This document shows positions 25,922 through 34,203 of a DNA stretch of 64,000 nt, one piece after another. The position numbers were made by a program, and so were the translations under genes. The first letter of the stretch is position 1. Each line of letters starts with the position of its first letter. This stretch comes from an uncultured Desulfobacter sp. (GTDB lineage: Bacteria > Desulfobacterota > Desulfobacteria > Desulfobacterales > Desulfobacteraceae): contig NZ_OY761442.1 in assembly GCF_963664415.1 (NCBI RefSeq), positions 124,001 through 188,000 of the forward strand. The letters are read 5' to 3'. Under the pieces are notes generated by a model. It was not told where the DNA came from. It saw only the letters and a program-made list of their open reading frames with translations, and ran no database searches.

Positions 25922-25945
25922 AACAATAACAATAACAATAACAAT
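25922..25945. repeat. AACAAT microsatellite, four units
   Basis: Four perfect tandem copies of AACAAT lie 36 bases before the start of the thioredoxin-like gene. Slippage could change promoter or leader spacing. Confidence 0.8.
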
Positions 25946-25981
25946 TCCAGTAGCTTTAATATTGGTTAAAAAGGACTAAAA

Positions 25982-26536
25982 ATGAGAAAAGAAAATATAT
26001 TGGTAATGGTACTGGTGGTGCTAATCCTAGGTGGTATATATTTTTACAAAAGGCCTGGATTAAATGTCGAGTCCAAGACAGACCAGGCAAGCCTTGGACC
26101 CAATGCTGCTGAAAATCAAACCGCACAACGTCCATCTGCAGCCGCGTCCATGAGTATTTTCTGGAATGATTACACACCGGGCATGGCTTTGGCCGGAAAA
26201 GAGGATAAAAACATTTTTCTTTATTTCCATGCGGCCTGGTGTGGATACTGTACTAAGTTAAAAAAGGAAACCTTCACGGATGATCGGATTAAGACCTATT
26301 TGAATGATCATTTTGTCAGCATTGCCGTGGATACGGACAAGCGTGAAAAATTGTCCCGGCAATGGGGAGTTCGAGGATTGCCTACCCTCTGGTTCCTGGA
26401 ACCGGACGGAACCAAGATCAATAGTCTGCCCGGTTTTGTCAATGCGGATCAGTTGCTTTCAATTTTGCAGTATATCCACACCCAAAGTTACAAAACCATG
26501 AATTATCAGGAATATGTTCAACAAAAAAAATTGTGA
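25982..26536 (+). CDS. Membrane-anchored thioredoxin-like protein
   Basis: A 184-residue protein with an N-terminal signal anchor (about residues 5-22), a linker and a thioredoxin-fold domain of the thioredoxin_7/DUF255-like type. The active site is WCGYCTKLKKETFTD (CxxC with G-Y), followed by the cis-proline region VRGLPTLWFLEPDG. It is expected to act on periplasmic thiols. The AACAAT microsatellite lies in its leader. Confidence 0.88.
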   Translation: MRKENILVMVLVVLILGGIYFYKRPGLNVESKTDQASLGPNAAENQTAQRPSAAASMSIFWNDYTPGMALAGKEDKNIFLYFHAAWCGYCTKLKKETFTDDRIKTYLNDHFVSIAVDTDKREKLSRQWGVRGLPTLWFLEPDGTKINSLPGFVNADQLLSILQYIHTQSYKTMNYQEYVQQKKL

Positions 26537-26632
26537 GCCGATTTTCTAAAAAATTCCTGCTTGAATCTTTAAGGGATTATGTGATAGCGCAAAAGGTCTT
26601 GTTGGTTGGTTTTTATTTTAGGAGATTTGAAT

Positions 26633-27388
26633 ATGATACGGGTAGGTATTGTTGGGGGATCAGGATTGGATGATCCTGATATTCTGGAAGATTGTAAAAA
26701 ACTTGAGGTCGACACCCCCTATGGTGCGCCTTCATCAGATATCATGTCCGGTATGATCAATGATACCCGGGTATTTATTCTGGCAAGACACGGTCGCAAG
26801 CACCAGTACAGCCCCACCCAGGTGAACAACCGGGCAAATATATATGCCTTGAAACAGGCAGGAGCGACACATATAATTGCCACAACCGCCTGCGGCAGCC
26901 TGAGAGAGGAAATCGACCGGGGCCATTTTGTGATCCTGGATCAGTTCATTGATTTTACCCGGTTTCGTAAAAATACCTTTGCCGACTCTTTTGAACACGG
27001 AGCGGTTCATACGGCCATGGCCCACCCGTTTGATGACTTCCTGCGTAATGTGCTGTACAAATCTGCCAAGGATATAGGATTGAATGTCCATGACAAAGGG
27101 TGTGTGGTAACCATTGAAGGTCCTAGATTTTCAACGGTGGCCGAATCCAAAATGTTCAGGTTGTGGGGCGCGGATGTTATCAATATGTCAACAGCCCCTG
27201 AGGCTATGCTGGCCAATGAGGCGGGTCTCCCTTATGCCGCCGTGGCCATGGCCACCGATTATGACTGTTGGAAACAGGATGAAGCCCCGGTCACTTGGGA
27301 TGATATTTTATCGGTATTTAACAAAAATGCCGACAATGTCAAACAATTGTTCATCAATGCTGTTTCTCAGATAGCGGCCATGGATTGA
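26633..27388 (+). CDS. mtnP: S-methyl-5'-thioadenosine phosphorylase family
   Basis: A 251-residue PNP/MTAP-type phosphorylase that would cleave methylthioadenosine to adenine and methylthioribose 1-phosphate. Motifs are GIVGGSGL at the start, ARHGRKHQYSPTQVNNRANI, TTACGSL (MTAP type), GPRFSTVAES, NMSTAPEAMLANEAGLPYA and ATDYDCW. The frame opens at 26606, but AGGAG lies 8 bases before the ATG at 26633. The next gene, apt, would salvage the adenine product, so the pair forms a coherent salvage unit. Confidence 0.92.
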   Translation: MIRVGIVGGSGLDDPDILEDCKKLEVDTPYGAPSSDIMSGMINDTRVFILARHGRKHQYSPTQVNNRANIYALKQAGATHIIATTACGSLREEIDRGHFVILDQFIDFTRFRKNTFADSFEHGAVHTAMAHPFDDFLRNVLYKSAKDIGLNVHDKGCVVTIEGPRFSTVAESKMFRLWGADVINMSTAPEAMLANEAGLPYAAVAMATDYDCWKQDEAPVTWDDILSVFNKNADNVKQLFINAVSQIAAMD

Positions 27389-27479
27389 ACCGTGCCCATG
27401 CCCGACTTAAAAAATATGAAATAATTAATTGGGATTTAACAAACATCTTTGGATGCCCGCAGAAGGAGAAATAATAAAA

Positions 27480-28001
27480 ATGGATTTAAAGCAGAACATC
27501 AGAAGCATACCGGATTGGCCCATCGAAGGCGTTGTTTTCAGGGATTTGACCACATTGATGCAGGATCCCAAAGCATTTAGATACTCTTGTGATATTTTCT
27601 ACGACCGTTATAAAGACAAGAATCTTGACAAGATGGTCGGCATTGATGCCAGAGGTTTTGTGTTTGGTGCCGTGGTGGCCTATCGCCTTGGTATCGGTTT
27701 TGTCCCGGTACGCAAGAAAGGAAAATTGCCCCACGAGACCATTGAACAAAGCTACAGCCTTGAATATGGTGAAGGCACCCTTGAGATGCACAAAGATGCC
27801 GTTTCCCCAGGCGAAAAAGTGGTCATTGTGGATGATCTCATTGCCACCGGAGGCACGGTGGGTGCTACGGTAAAACTTGTAAAGCAGCTGGGGGCTGATC
27901 TGCTCGAATGTGCCTTTGTTGTGGAACTGCCTGATCTTAAGGGCCGGGCTCAGATTCCCGGCTGCCCTGTGTTTAGTATCACAGAATTTGAAGGAGAATA
28001 A
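27480..28001 (+). CDS. apt: Adenine phosphoribosyltransferase
   Basis: Converts adenine and PRPP to AMP. The 173-residue protein opens IRSIPDWPIEGVVFRDLTTLMQDP. It has the substrate loop IDARGFVFGA and VRKKGKLPHETI, and the PRPP-binding motif VVIVDDLIATGGT. The start at 27480 follows AGAAGGAGAA; an in-frame upstream start at 27429 is less likely. It completes methylthioadenosine salvage with mtnP. The stop codon coincides with the edge of repeat copy E1. Confidence 0.95.
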   Translation: MDLKQNIRSIPDWPIEGVVFRDLTTLMQDPKAFRYSCDIFYDRYKDKNLDKMVGIDARGFVFGAVVAYRLGIGFVPVRKKGKLPHETIEQSYSLEYGEGTLEMHKDAVSPGEKVVIVDDLIATGGTVGATVKLVKQLGADLLECAFVVELPDLKGRAQIPGCPVFSITEFEGE

Positions 28002-28087
28002 CGGCCATGGGCCGACCTGGTCTATCAGCACCCAGGCCCGGCCCACAACAAATCACGAAATAAACTCAATAAATTGTTGATACTTTC
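28000..28087 (-). repeat. Two-hairpin intergenic element, copy E1
   Basis: Read on the minus strand: GAAAGTATCAA pairs with TTGAGTTTATTTC. The linker is TTTGTTGTGGGCC, and hairpin II is GGGCCTGG / CCAGGTC inside TGGGCC / GGCCCA. Its end overlaps the apt stop codon, so it would be transcribed antisense as the 3' end of apt mRNA. Confidence 0.75.
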
Positions 28088-28090
28088 ATA

Positions 28091-28181
28091 TAACGGCCGC
28101 GGGCCGTCCTTGGTCTATCTCACCCAGGCCTCGGCCACAACGAATATTGAAATATTTCTGTGATTTACAGAGAGTTTCTTA
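28091..28181 (-). repeat. Two-hairpin intergenic element, copy E2
   Basis: Minus strand: GAAACTCTCTGT pairs with CACAGAAATATTTC, then TTCGTTGTGGCC, then GGCCTGG / CCAAGG inside GGCC / GGCC, ending GCGGCCGTT. Tandem with E1, 3 bases apart. Hairpin I is close to that of copy C1. Confidence 0.7.
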
Positions 28182-28209
28182 TAAAAATAAAGGACCGGGG
28201 AGCAGATTC

Positions 28210-28377
28210 ATGAAAAGGAATCTTATCTATTTGGGCTTAAAGGTGACCGCGTTTTTGCTCCTTTTATTTTTTTTAATTCCAGCAGGATGTGGGTTTAACA
28301 CTGTCGGGCGCATGAAGCACAGTCCGGCGCTTATGGAACAGTACCGGGAAAAGACGTTTTCCAAGCAGTTATCCTAA
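28210..28377 (+). CDS. Small putative lipoprotein
   Basis: A 55-residue product with a long hydrophobic N-terminal segment (about residues 9-25) ending in IPAGC, a plausible lipobox, then a short charged tail. The ATG at 28210 follows GGGGAGCAG. The family is not recognised. It lies 26 bases upstream of the YccF gene, so co-expression is likely. Confidence 0.5.
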   Translation: MKRNLIYLGLKVTAFLLLLFFLIPAGCGFNTVGRMKHSPALMEQYREKTFSKQLS

Positions 28378-28403
28378 TTTGTATTAAAATTTCAGGAGGA
28401 CCA

Positions 28404-28790
28404 ATGACCTTTTTGTTAAATTTGCTCTGGTTTGTAATCGGAGGGGGATGGGCTGCAGGCCTTTTATGGATTCTTACCGGCTGTATTCTGATGCTCACGG
28501 TCATAGGCATTCCCTTTGGCTGGGCTGCATTTAGAATTGCCGGCTTTGCCGCATTTCCCTATGGCAAAACGCTTGTGGATGCCAGGGCTGTGGGTGAGGA
28601 AGTGATAACCGGCACGACTATGGCCAATATTTTGTGGATTATCTTTGCGGGTATATGGCTGGCCATCTCACACATCTCAGCCGGCATTTGTCTTTGTATG
28701 ACCATTATCGGCATCCCCTTCGGGTTCGCCCATTTCCGGCTGGCCGCCGTATGTTTTGCTCCTTTGGGGAGACGTACAGTATTAATTTAG
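28404..28790 (+). CDS. yccF: YccF-family inner membrane protein
   Basis: A 128-residue membrane protein with the duplicated motif of the YccF/DUF307 family: GIPFGWAAFRIA and GIPFGFAHFRLA, each preceded by a hydrophobic pair. Function is unknown. A good ribosome site (CAGGAGG) precedes the ATG. Confidence 0.88.
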   Translation: MTFLLNLLWFVIGGGWAAGLLWILTGCILMLTVIGIPFGWAAFRIAGFAAFPYGKTLVDARAVGEEVITGTTMANILWIIFAGIWLAISHISAGICLCMTIIGIPFGFAHFRLAAVCFAPLGRRTVLI

Positions 28791-28791
28791 C

Positions 28792-29205
28792 TTAATCACA
28801 AGAGCCGAGTCTTTTGCCGGTGATTTGAGTTTTGATGGTCATATTTCCCGCTTGTGGTCCCGTTTCCATTGTCATTCCACCCGCAAAAGAATCTTCAGAA
28901 TAGATCATTTCACCAGTTGATGTGACTTTCTGGCCTTCTTGCATGCACTCCATGGTCCAGGTCAGTTTGTTCCCATTTTCTTGCATATCTACTATTTCAC
29001 AACCCTGATTTCCCGATGATTTATCCGGTATCGGCTTTTCCTGTGTAAGGCACTGGATAACAGTCTGCGCGGGCATGGACATCCCCTGCATTTCCATTTT
29101 TGATGTAATTTCGTATTTTCCCGGTTTAAAATCCATGCAATTTGCTGAAAAGGGCGAAAAAATAATAGCGGACAAAAAAGCGATAAAGATTGATTTTTTT
29201 AGCAT
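28792..29205 (-). CDS. DUF3617-type secreted protein
   Basis: A 137-residue protein with a signal peptide (about residues 1-23). It starts its mature part FKPGKYEITSKMEMQGMSMP and has paired cysteines (QCLTQEKP, GCEIVD, MECMQEG, SCD), the DUF3617 pattern. Function is unknown. Convergent with yccF (one base between stops). Repeat copy F lies upstream on the same strand. Confidence 0.8.
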   Translation of the reverse strand: MLKKSIFIAFLSAIIFSPFSANCMDFKPGKYEITSKMEMQGMSMPAQTVIQCLTQEKPIPDKSSGNQGCEIVDMQENGNKLTWTMECMQEGQKVTSTGEMIYSEDSFAGGMTMETGPQAGNMTIKTQITGKRLGSCD

Positions 29206-29328
29206 GACATAACTCCAGTATTTATTTTTGATGTCTAATCAGTTAAATTAAAACGAGTTTCAAGTCAATACCAATTTTGTTTACAATGAAAGCCTGGGCT
29301 CTCTGGAATCGATTTGACAGCATTCAAA

Positions 29329-29421
29329 TAACGGCCATGGGCCGACCTGACATATTAACTGCCAGGCATAGCCCACAACAAAGTAAGAAAGTAATTCAAC
29401 AACCTATTGAGACTTTCTTAT
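29329..29421 (-). repeat. Two-hairpin intergenic element, copy F
   Basis: Minus strand: GAAAGTCTCAAT pairs with TTGAATTACTTTC. The linker is TTTGTTGTGGGC, hairpin II is TGCCTGGC / TCAGGT inside TGGGC / GCCCA, and the end is ATGGCCGTT. It is upstream of the DUF3617 gene in the same orientation and also in front of the divergent GGDEF-EAL gene. Confidence 0.8.
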
Positions 29422-29459
29422 AAAAATATGCTAAAAAATTCTTAAAGGGAAATTTTGAT

Positions 29460-31100
29460 ATGGATAAAATACGCCACTCTCTTCGCGCCAACGTCAAACT
29501 TATGAAGTCCGAGATTACCCGCTATGCGTTGTTCGGCACCATCATCGCCTTTGCTGCGCTTATTCTGGCCACAGCACTTAATGCCTATCTTCAGTCAGGA
29601 GGGATTACCATCCAGGCAATGATTGAGGCACAGAAAACCAATGTCACCCTTTGGTTCATGGATGCCATGCCCTTTATCTTTGCCTTTTGGGGCCAGTATA
29701 CCAGCACGATCATGGCCTATGAAGCAAGCTCCATGGTCATGGAACAGACCGCGAATCTGCGGGATCGCACCGTTGAACTTGAGCACAAAGCGGTACACGA
29801 AGCCACCCACGATGCCCTCACAGGTCTGCCTAACCGTGCACTGCTTTACGACAGGCTGAACCATGCCATCCAGATCGCATCCAGGCGAAAAACCGGTTTG
29901 GTGATGATGGTTTTGAATCTTGACGGATTTAAGCAGATTAATGACACGCTAGGCCATTACAGTGGGGACCAGCTTCTATGTCAGGTGGTTTCCCGGCTCG
30001 AAATCATGATAAGAAAATCCGATACCCTTGCGAGGATTGGTGGTGATGAGTTTGCCATCCTTCTGGATATGAGCACCCACAGGGAAATGGTGCTCAATAT
30101 TGTAAAAAAGCTGCAGAAAATATTTATGGAACCCTTTTCCATAGATGGGCTTGACATTGAGGTCATGTCCAGTATCGGTATCTCCTCTTTCCCGGATCAC
30201 GGCATGGACGCAGACACCATTATGCAGCGGGCAAGCCTGGCCCTGGTTAATGCCAAGCAGAGCACCCAGAAATTTGCCCTGTACGATAAAGAGATGGATA
30301 AGAGCAGCCCAAAACGCATCACCATGATGGGGGAATTGCGAAACGCCATTGATGCCGGCGAACTGATGGTCTATTACCAGCCAAAAATCAATCTGGATCA
30401 GACCCGGGTCAGCAATCTTGAAGCCCTGGTCCGCTGGCAGCACCCCCAGCATGGATTCCTTCCACCTGACGAGTTCATTCCCTTGGCCGAGCGGACCGGT
30501 CTGATAAGGCCTTTGACCAACTGGGTATTAAATACGGCTCTTAAACAAGGGGAACAATGGCGTAAAAAAGGATTAAAGATGGGGGTGGCCGTTAATTTAA
30601 GCCCTGCTTCTTTTCTGGATACGGAACTGCCCAACGTCATCGTGGGCATGCTCTCTCTTTATGACCTTCCGGCCAAGTACATTACCCTTGAGGTTACTGA
30701 AGGGTCGATGATCAAAGACCCGGATCTGGCCCTGAACATTCTCAGTAAACTGGCAGCGCTGGGCATTAAGGTTTCCATTGATGATTTCGGTACGGGGTAT
30801 TCGTCTCTGGCTTATTTGAAAAAACTGCCGGCAAAGGAATTGAAAATAGATAAATCATTTGTTCTGGACATGCTGGAAAGTGACAGTGACGCCGTCATTG
30901 TTAAATCTATAATTGACCTGGGCCATAACCTGAGCATGAAAGTAGTGGCTGAAGGGGTTGAAAATAAAGAGACAGCTGTGAAATTAAAAACTCTGGGGTG
31001 CGATATCCTCCAGGGATTTTATTTTGCCAAGCCAATGAACCATGACGACTTGATTCAATGGTTGGATGAAAACAGCAGTTCGGCCAGTCAGCTGCTTTAA
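29460..31100 (+). CDS. GGDEF-EAL protein (cyclic di-GMP turnover)
   Basis: A 546-residue membrane protein. Two N-terminal spans (about residues 23-45 and 65-82) are followed by a short coiled linker. The GGDEF domain has an intact site (ARIGGDEFAILLD, near residue 193), and the EAL domain begins EALVRWQHP near residue 320. Phosphodiesterase residues are kept: NLSP, EVTEG, DDFGTGYSSLAYLKKLP and EGVE. Both active sites look complete, so it could be bifunctional. No separate sensor domain is visible. Its stop overlaps the convergent TetR gene by four bases. Confidence 0.93.
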   Translation: MDKIRHSLRANVKLMKSEITRYALFGTIIAFAALILATALNAYLQSGGITIQAMIEAQKTNVTLWFMDAMPFIFAFWGQYTSTIMAYEASSMVMEQTANLRDRTVELEHKAVHEATHDALTGLPNRALLYDRLNHAIQIASRRKTGLVMMVLNLDGFKQINDTLGHYSGDQLLCQVVSRLEIMIRKSDTLARIGGDEFAILLDMSTHREMVLNIVKKLQKIFMEPFSIDGLDIEVMSSIGISSFPDHGMDADTIMQRASLALVNAKQSTQKFALYDKEMDKSSPKRITMMGELRNAIDAGELMVYYQPKINLDQTRVSNLEALVRWQHPQHGFLPPDEFIPLAERTGLIRPLTNWVLNTALKQGEQWRKKGLKMGVAVNLSPASFLDTELPNVIVGMLSLYDLPAKYITLEVTEGSMIKDPDLALNILSKLAALGIKVSIDDFGTGYSSLAYLKKLPAKELKIDKSFVLDMLESDSDAVIVKSIIDLGHNLSMKVVAEGVENKETAVKLKTLGCDILQGFYFAKPMNHDDLIQWLDENSSSASQLL

Positions 31101-31714
31101 GTTTTCAAAGAGCGAATTAATTCCGCCATGGCAGTTTGAGCCTGGGATAGGGCAACTTCCGGGTTATCCGCCCGGGCCGCCCAGAACGCCGCCTCATTGG
31201 CCGCACCTGATATGATATGAGCCAGGGCATCAACGGGTAACGGACGAAGAACGCCATCATCCATGAGTCGGCTTAAAAAAGCATGGTATTTACCCTGCAC
31301 GTGATCCTCATCAATCATCCGCCATTCCTCCCAACCCAACACCGCGGGCGCATCAGTGAGTAAAATGCGTTGCAGGCCTGGATCAAGACAGGCCGCTAAA
31401 AATTCATCGTTTCCGGCGATAAGCATCTCCATGGGATCCTGGGCCTTGTCTACTGCGGCCTTTACTCGCTGCTCAATCTCAGCTTGCACCTGTTCCAGTA
31501 CTGCACGAAACAGTCCTTTTTTCCCGTTAAAATGATGATACAAAGCCCCACGGGTGACTCCTGCGGCTGCTACGATCTGCTCTGCGGATACCCCTGCAAA
31601 GCCATATTCGGCAAACAAGCAACGTGCTTGAGCAAGCATACGGTTGGTGGTTAACCGGCTGCGTTCATCCTGTTTGTTGCCGGTGTCAGTATCGTTTTTT
31701 TTAATTTTTTTCAT
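31097..31714 (-). CDS. TetR/AcrR-family transcriptional regulator
   Basis: A 205-residue repressor. The helix-turn-helix is in the N-terminal third: AEYGFAGVSAEQIVAAAGVTRGALYHHFNGKKGLF. The frame runs on upstream to 32491, but this only reads the opposite strand of the divergent gene. The ATG at 31714 follows CAAGGAGAGG and is the correct start. A 21-bp palindrome lies 14-34 bases upstream, so it probably represses itself and the divergent hydrolase gene. Confidence 0.9.
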   Translation of the reverse strand: MKKIKKNDTDTGNKQDERSRLTTNRMLAQARCLFAEYGFAGVSAEQIVAAAGVTRGALYHHFNGKKGLFRAVLEQVQAEIEQRVKAAVDKAQDPMEMLIAGNDEFLAACLDPGLQRILLTDAPAVLGWEEWRMIDEDHVQGKYHAFLSRLMDDGVLRPLPVDALAHIISGAANEAAFWAARADNPEVALSQAQTAMAELIRSLKT

Positions 31715-31727
31715 AAACCTCTCCTTG

Positions 31728-31748
31728 ACATACATACAGTATGTATGT
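31728..31748. promoter_or_regulatory. Palindromic operator between TetR and hydrolase genes
   Basis: Two perfect 10-bp arms, ACATACATAC and GTATGTATGT, flank a single central base. It resembles operators bound by AcrR-type regulators. A TTGACA (31725-31730) on the plus strand overlaps it, so binding would block the promoter of the divergent hydrolase gene. Confidence 0.75.
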
Positions 31749-31826
31749 AGCTTATTTTTACATTCAATCCAAGGTAAAAGAGGATATAGCAGGAAAAATA
31801 TACATATAAAATAGAGGATAAATAAA

Positions 31827-32993
31827 ATGTTATCCAAATGCAATGTAAGCAGAAGACAATTTTTGCGGCTGGCTGGGCTGGCCGCGATCACTAATTGGGC
31901 GCAGCCCGTTTGGGGAGGGAAATCCATGAAAAAGAGCGTAAAGATGCCGTTGATTAAGTTGTCGGGAACCCCGGCCGACGTGGGCCGGGGTTGGGGTAAA
32001 TCCATGGCCGATAACATACACCAGGGCCTGAACCGGATACTGTCCGTGGTGCATGATGTACACGGAACATCGCGTACCGAGGCCCTGTCATTTGCAATGA
32101 AACTGTGGCCGGCTGCCAAACAGTTTGACCCGGAATTGGAACCCTTTGTACGCGGTCTGTCAAAGGGTGCCGGAATGGGTCTGGAAGAGGCGTGGGCAAC
32201 ACGATGCGGCCTGGAACTGCTTTTTGTGAACACCGGGTTGGCTGCCATGTGCACCACCCTGGCCGGTACCGGGCCGGCAACTGCCGACGGCCAATCCATC
32301 ATGGGCCAGAATTTTGACTGGTTCTCGGGCACTCCGATTGCTCTTGTACATATTACCCGCAGTGATGGTTTGCGCCAATTGGTACTCCCGTTGCTGGGGT
32401 TAGGGGAGTATACCCTCAATTCAGCCGGTTTAGGATGCTGCCTCAATGGCGTTTCGGCTATGCAGCCCCGCCTGGAGCCAAAAATTTCCATGGGGGCCTA
32501 TCTGCCGCGCGCCATGCGCCAGACCGACATAACCAAGGCTCGCCGTTTGCTTGAGCAGGCCAGCCGGGGCATCGTTGCCGTTACCTTGGCAGATGCACAA
32601 GGCGGTCTTCTGTGTGTTGAGAGTACTCTGGACGAGTACGAGGTCCTCAAACCCAGTGGCGGGTTTCTCACCCGAGCCAATAATTACAGGACATCACGCT
32701 TTCAGGCCGTGGACGGATGCCAAATGATATTTCCCGACAGCCAGGCACGAACCGCGCGCATGGACGAGTTGGCTGCAGGGCTGGCCGGTAAACTTACGCC
32801 CAAAACACTTGGCCATGCACTGACGGACCACCAGGGGTATCCCAACTCCATCTGCCGTCACCCGGACCCTGCCGTGCCACAGGGATTGCAAGCGGAATCA
32901 CTTGGGTCCTTTATCATGCTGCCGGCCCAGGGGACCATGCTGGTGGCCGCAGGCAATCCCTGCACGCATGAATATGTGCGCTATGATGTCTGA
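31827..32993 (+). CDS. Tat-exported C45/acyltransferase-type Ntn hydrolase
   Basis: A 388-residue protein with a twin-arginine signal (SRRQFLRLAGLAA, residues 8-20). The body resembles the peptidase C45 / acyl-CoA:6-aminopenicillanate acyltransferase family. An early G-x-GWGKSMAD region leads to the likely nucleophile Cys142 in MCTTLAGTG, followed by GQNFDWFSG and the late RANNYRTSRF. Members cleave or transfer acyl-amide bonds after self-processing at the Cys. It is divergent from the TetR gene and shares the operator. A small-molecule inducer is inferred. Confidence 0.8.
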   Translation: MLSKCNVSRRQFLRLAGLAAITNWAQPVWGGKSMKKSVKMPLIKLSGTPADVGRGWGKSMADNIHQGLNRILSVVHDVHGTSRTEALSFAMKLWPAAKQFDPELEPFVRGLSKGAGMGLEEAWATRCGLELLFVNTGLAAMCTTLAGTGPATADGQSIMGQNFDWFSGTPIALVHITRSDGLRQLVLPLLGLGEYTLNSAGLGCCLNGVSAMQPRLEPKISMGAYLPRAMRQTDITKARRLLEQASRGIVAVTLADAQGGLLCVESTLDEYEVLKPSGGFLTRANNYRTSRFQAVDGCQMIFPDSQARTARMDELAAGLAGKLTPKTLGHALTDHQGYPNSICRHPDPAVPQGLQAESLGSFIMLPAQGTMLVAAGNPCTHEYVRYDV

Positions 32994-33059
32994 GGCCGAA
33001 TAAAAATTTTGCTGTTTTCTTGGATAATATTAAAATTTATCAAAGAAACTATTATCGTA

Positions 33060-33105
33060 CCAATCGCGGTTTTTTCCTGGTACTGCTCATGAAAACCGCG
33101 ATTGG
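33060..33105. repeat. 14-bp inverted repeat after the C45 hydrolase gene
   Basis: CCAATCGCGGTTTT / AAAACCGCGATTGG are perfect arms around an 18-base loop. There is no T run after the stem on the plus strand. Just downstream, AACGGCCATGTGCCG (33113-33127) looks like a fragment of the two-hairpin element. Confidence 0.6.
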
Positions 33106-33258
33106 CAGCTAACGGCCATGTGCCGCCTTGAAGGTCCTTTGCGTGATAATATTCAAAATATTGTTGCGATCTGATTAGATAAGTAGGAATGAAAAACAAA
33201 CCGAATCCACAGATTAACTTGTTTTTTTGAGATTGGAAAAGTACGATATAAAAATGTT

Positions 33259-33834
33259 ATGAAAAAGTACCTGCAATCAACAGAATTTATTGACTGGGAA
33301 AATACGGATGTGCAAAAACAAGCACAGCTGCTATCTAAAGGGTTATCTACAGATGAACAAATTGCAAAAGCTTGCTTTTTATTTGTAAGAGATGAAATAA
33401 AACACAGTTACGATTTTCAACTCAACCCTCTCACCGCAAAAGCCTCAGATGTATTAAAATACAAAACAGGTTATTGTTATGCAAAAAGCCACTTATTGGC
33501 AGCTCTTTTAAGAGCCTGCGGCATTCCCGCAGGATTATGCTACCAACGCCTGACAATAGCGAACAATAAAGCACCGTTTTGTCTGCATGGTTTAAATGCT
33601 GTCTACCTGCAAAGGCATGGCTGGTATCGTATTGACAGCCGTGGCAATAAAAGCGGCGTTAACGCAGGATTTTGTCCGCCAACAGAGCAGTTAGCCTTTA
33701 GCCTTGCAACAAAAGGTGAATGCAATATTCAGGGTATATGGCCAACCCCGCTGCCAATTGTATTAAATGCGTTAAAGCGTAATTCCACATGGGTTACAAT
33801 GTACGAAAATTTGCCGGATATAGAAGTATTTTAG
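33259..33834 (+). CDS. Transglutaminase-like cysteine protease domain protein
   Basis: A 191-residue cytoplasmic protein of the transglutaminase-like superfamily. The catalytic triad is visible: Cys73 in KTGYCYAKSHLLAALLRACGIPA, His in FCLHGLNAVYL, and Asp in WYRIDSRGN. Family members act as proteases or amidases; the substrate is unknown. It opens an accessory patch that contains an insertion sequence and gene remnants. Confidence 0.85.
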   Translation: MKKYLQSTEFIDWENTDVQKQAQLLSKGLSTDEQIAKACFLFVRDEIKHSYDFQLNPLTAKASDVLKYKTGYCYAKSHLLAALLRACGIPAGLCYQRLTIANNKAPFCLHGLNAVYLQRHGWYRIDSRGNKSGVNAGFCPPTEQLAFSLATKGECNIQGIWPTPLPIVLNALKRNSTWVTMYENLPDIEVF

Positions 33835-33839
33835 GAATA

Positions 33840-34064
33840 ATGACTCTATTGGTGTTTTTTTTATGTCTTTATTTAAACTTCAGCACGGCATCTTGCTCTG
33901 AAATATACTTTAACGATTACCTGTCCGAAAAATACTACATCGATGACCAAGACGTTTTTCTTTTGTATAAAATTGTAAATTGGTGGTACGACTGCCAACC
34001 AGAGGACAACTACTTAAAAAATGGTATTGATACCTTTATTTTTCGGATACACTATCTAAAATAA
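33840..34064 (+). CDS. Possible small secreted protein
   Basis: A weakly supported 74-residue frame. It begins MTLLVFFLCLYLNFSTASCS, which looks like a signal peptide, followed by an acidic, aromatic-rich tail. The frame could also open at 33789, overlapping the previous gene. No ribosome site and no family recognised. Confidence 0.35.
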   Translation: MTLLVFFLCLYLNFSTASCSEIYFNDYLSEKYYIDDQDVFLLYKIVNWWYDCQPEDNYLKNGIDTFIFRIHYLK

Positions 34065-34195
34065 TAATGATGGAAAAGGACATTTGTCCCGGAATAGGTA
34101 TTATGAAGTCCATAAGATCAGACTTGGCATGGCAGATTCTGCAACTGGCTGAAAAAAGACTAAAAATTCATCCTAATCAGATTTCAGAGAATAAA

Positions 34196-34203
34196 GTCTC
34201 ATC
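34196..34203. repeat. Target-site duplication, left copy
   Basis: GTCTCATC, repeated exactly at 35366-35373 on the other side of the element. Confidence 0.85.

Noticed and set aside
28000..29421. Cyclic di-GMP riboswitch reading of the two-hairpin element
   Set aside because: The conserved core of known c-di-GMP riboswitches was not seen, and downstream genes share no single theme.
31715..32491. Upstream extension of the TetR reading frame
   Set aside because: It is antisense to the Tat-exported hydrolase gene and lacks a ribosome site; the correct start at 31714 has GGAGAGG and a conserved N-terminus.
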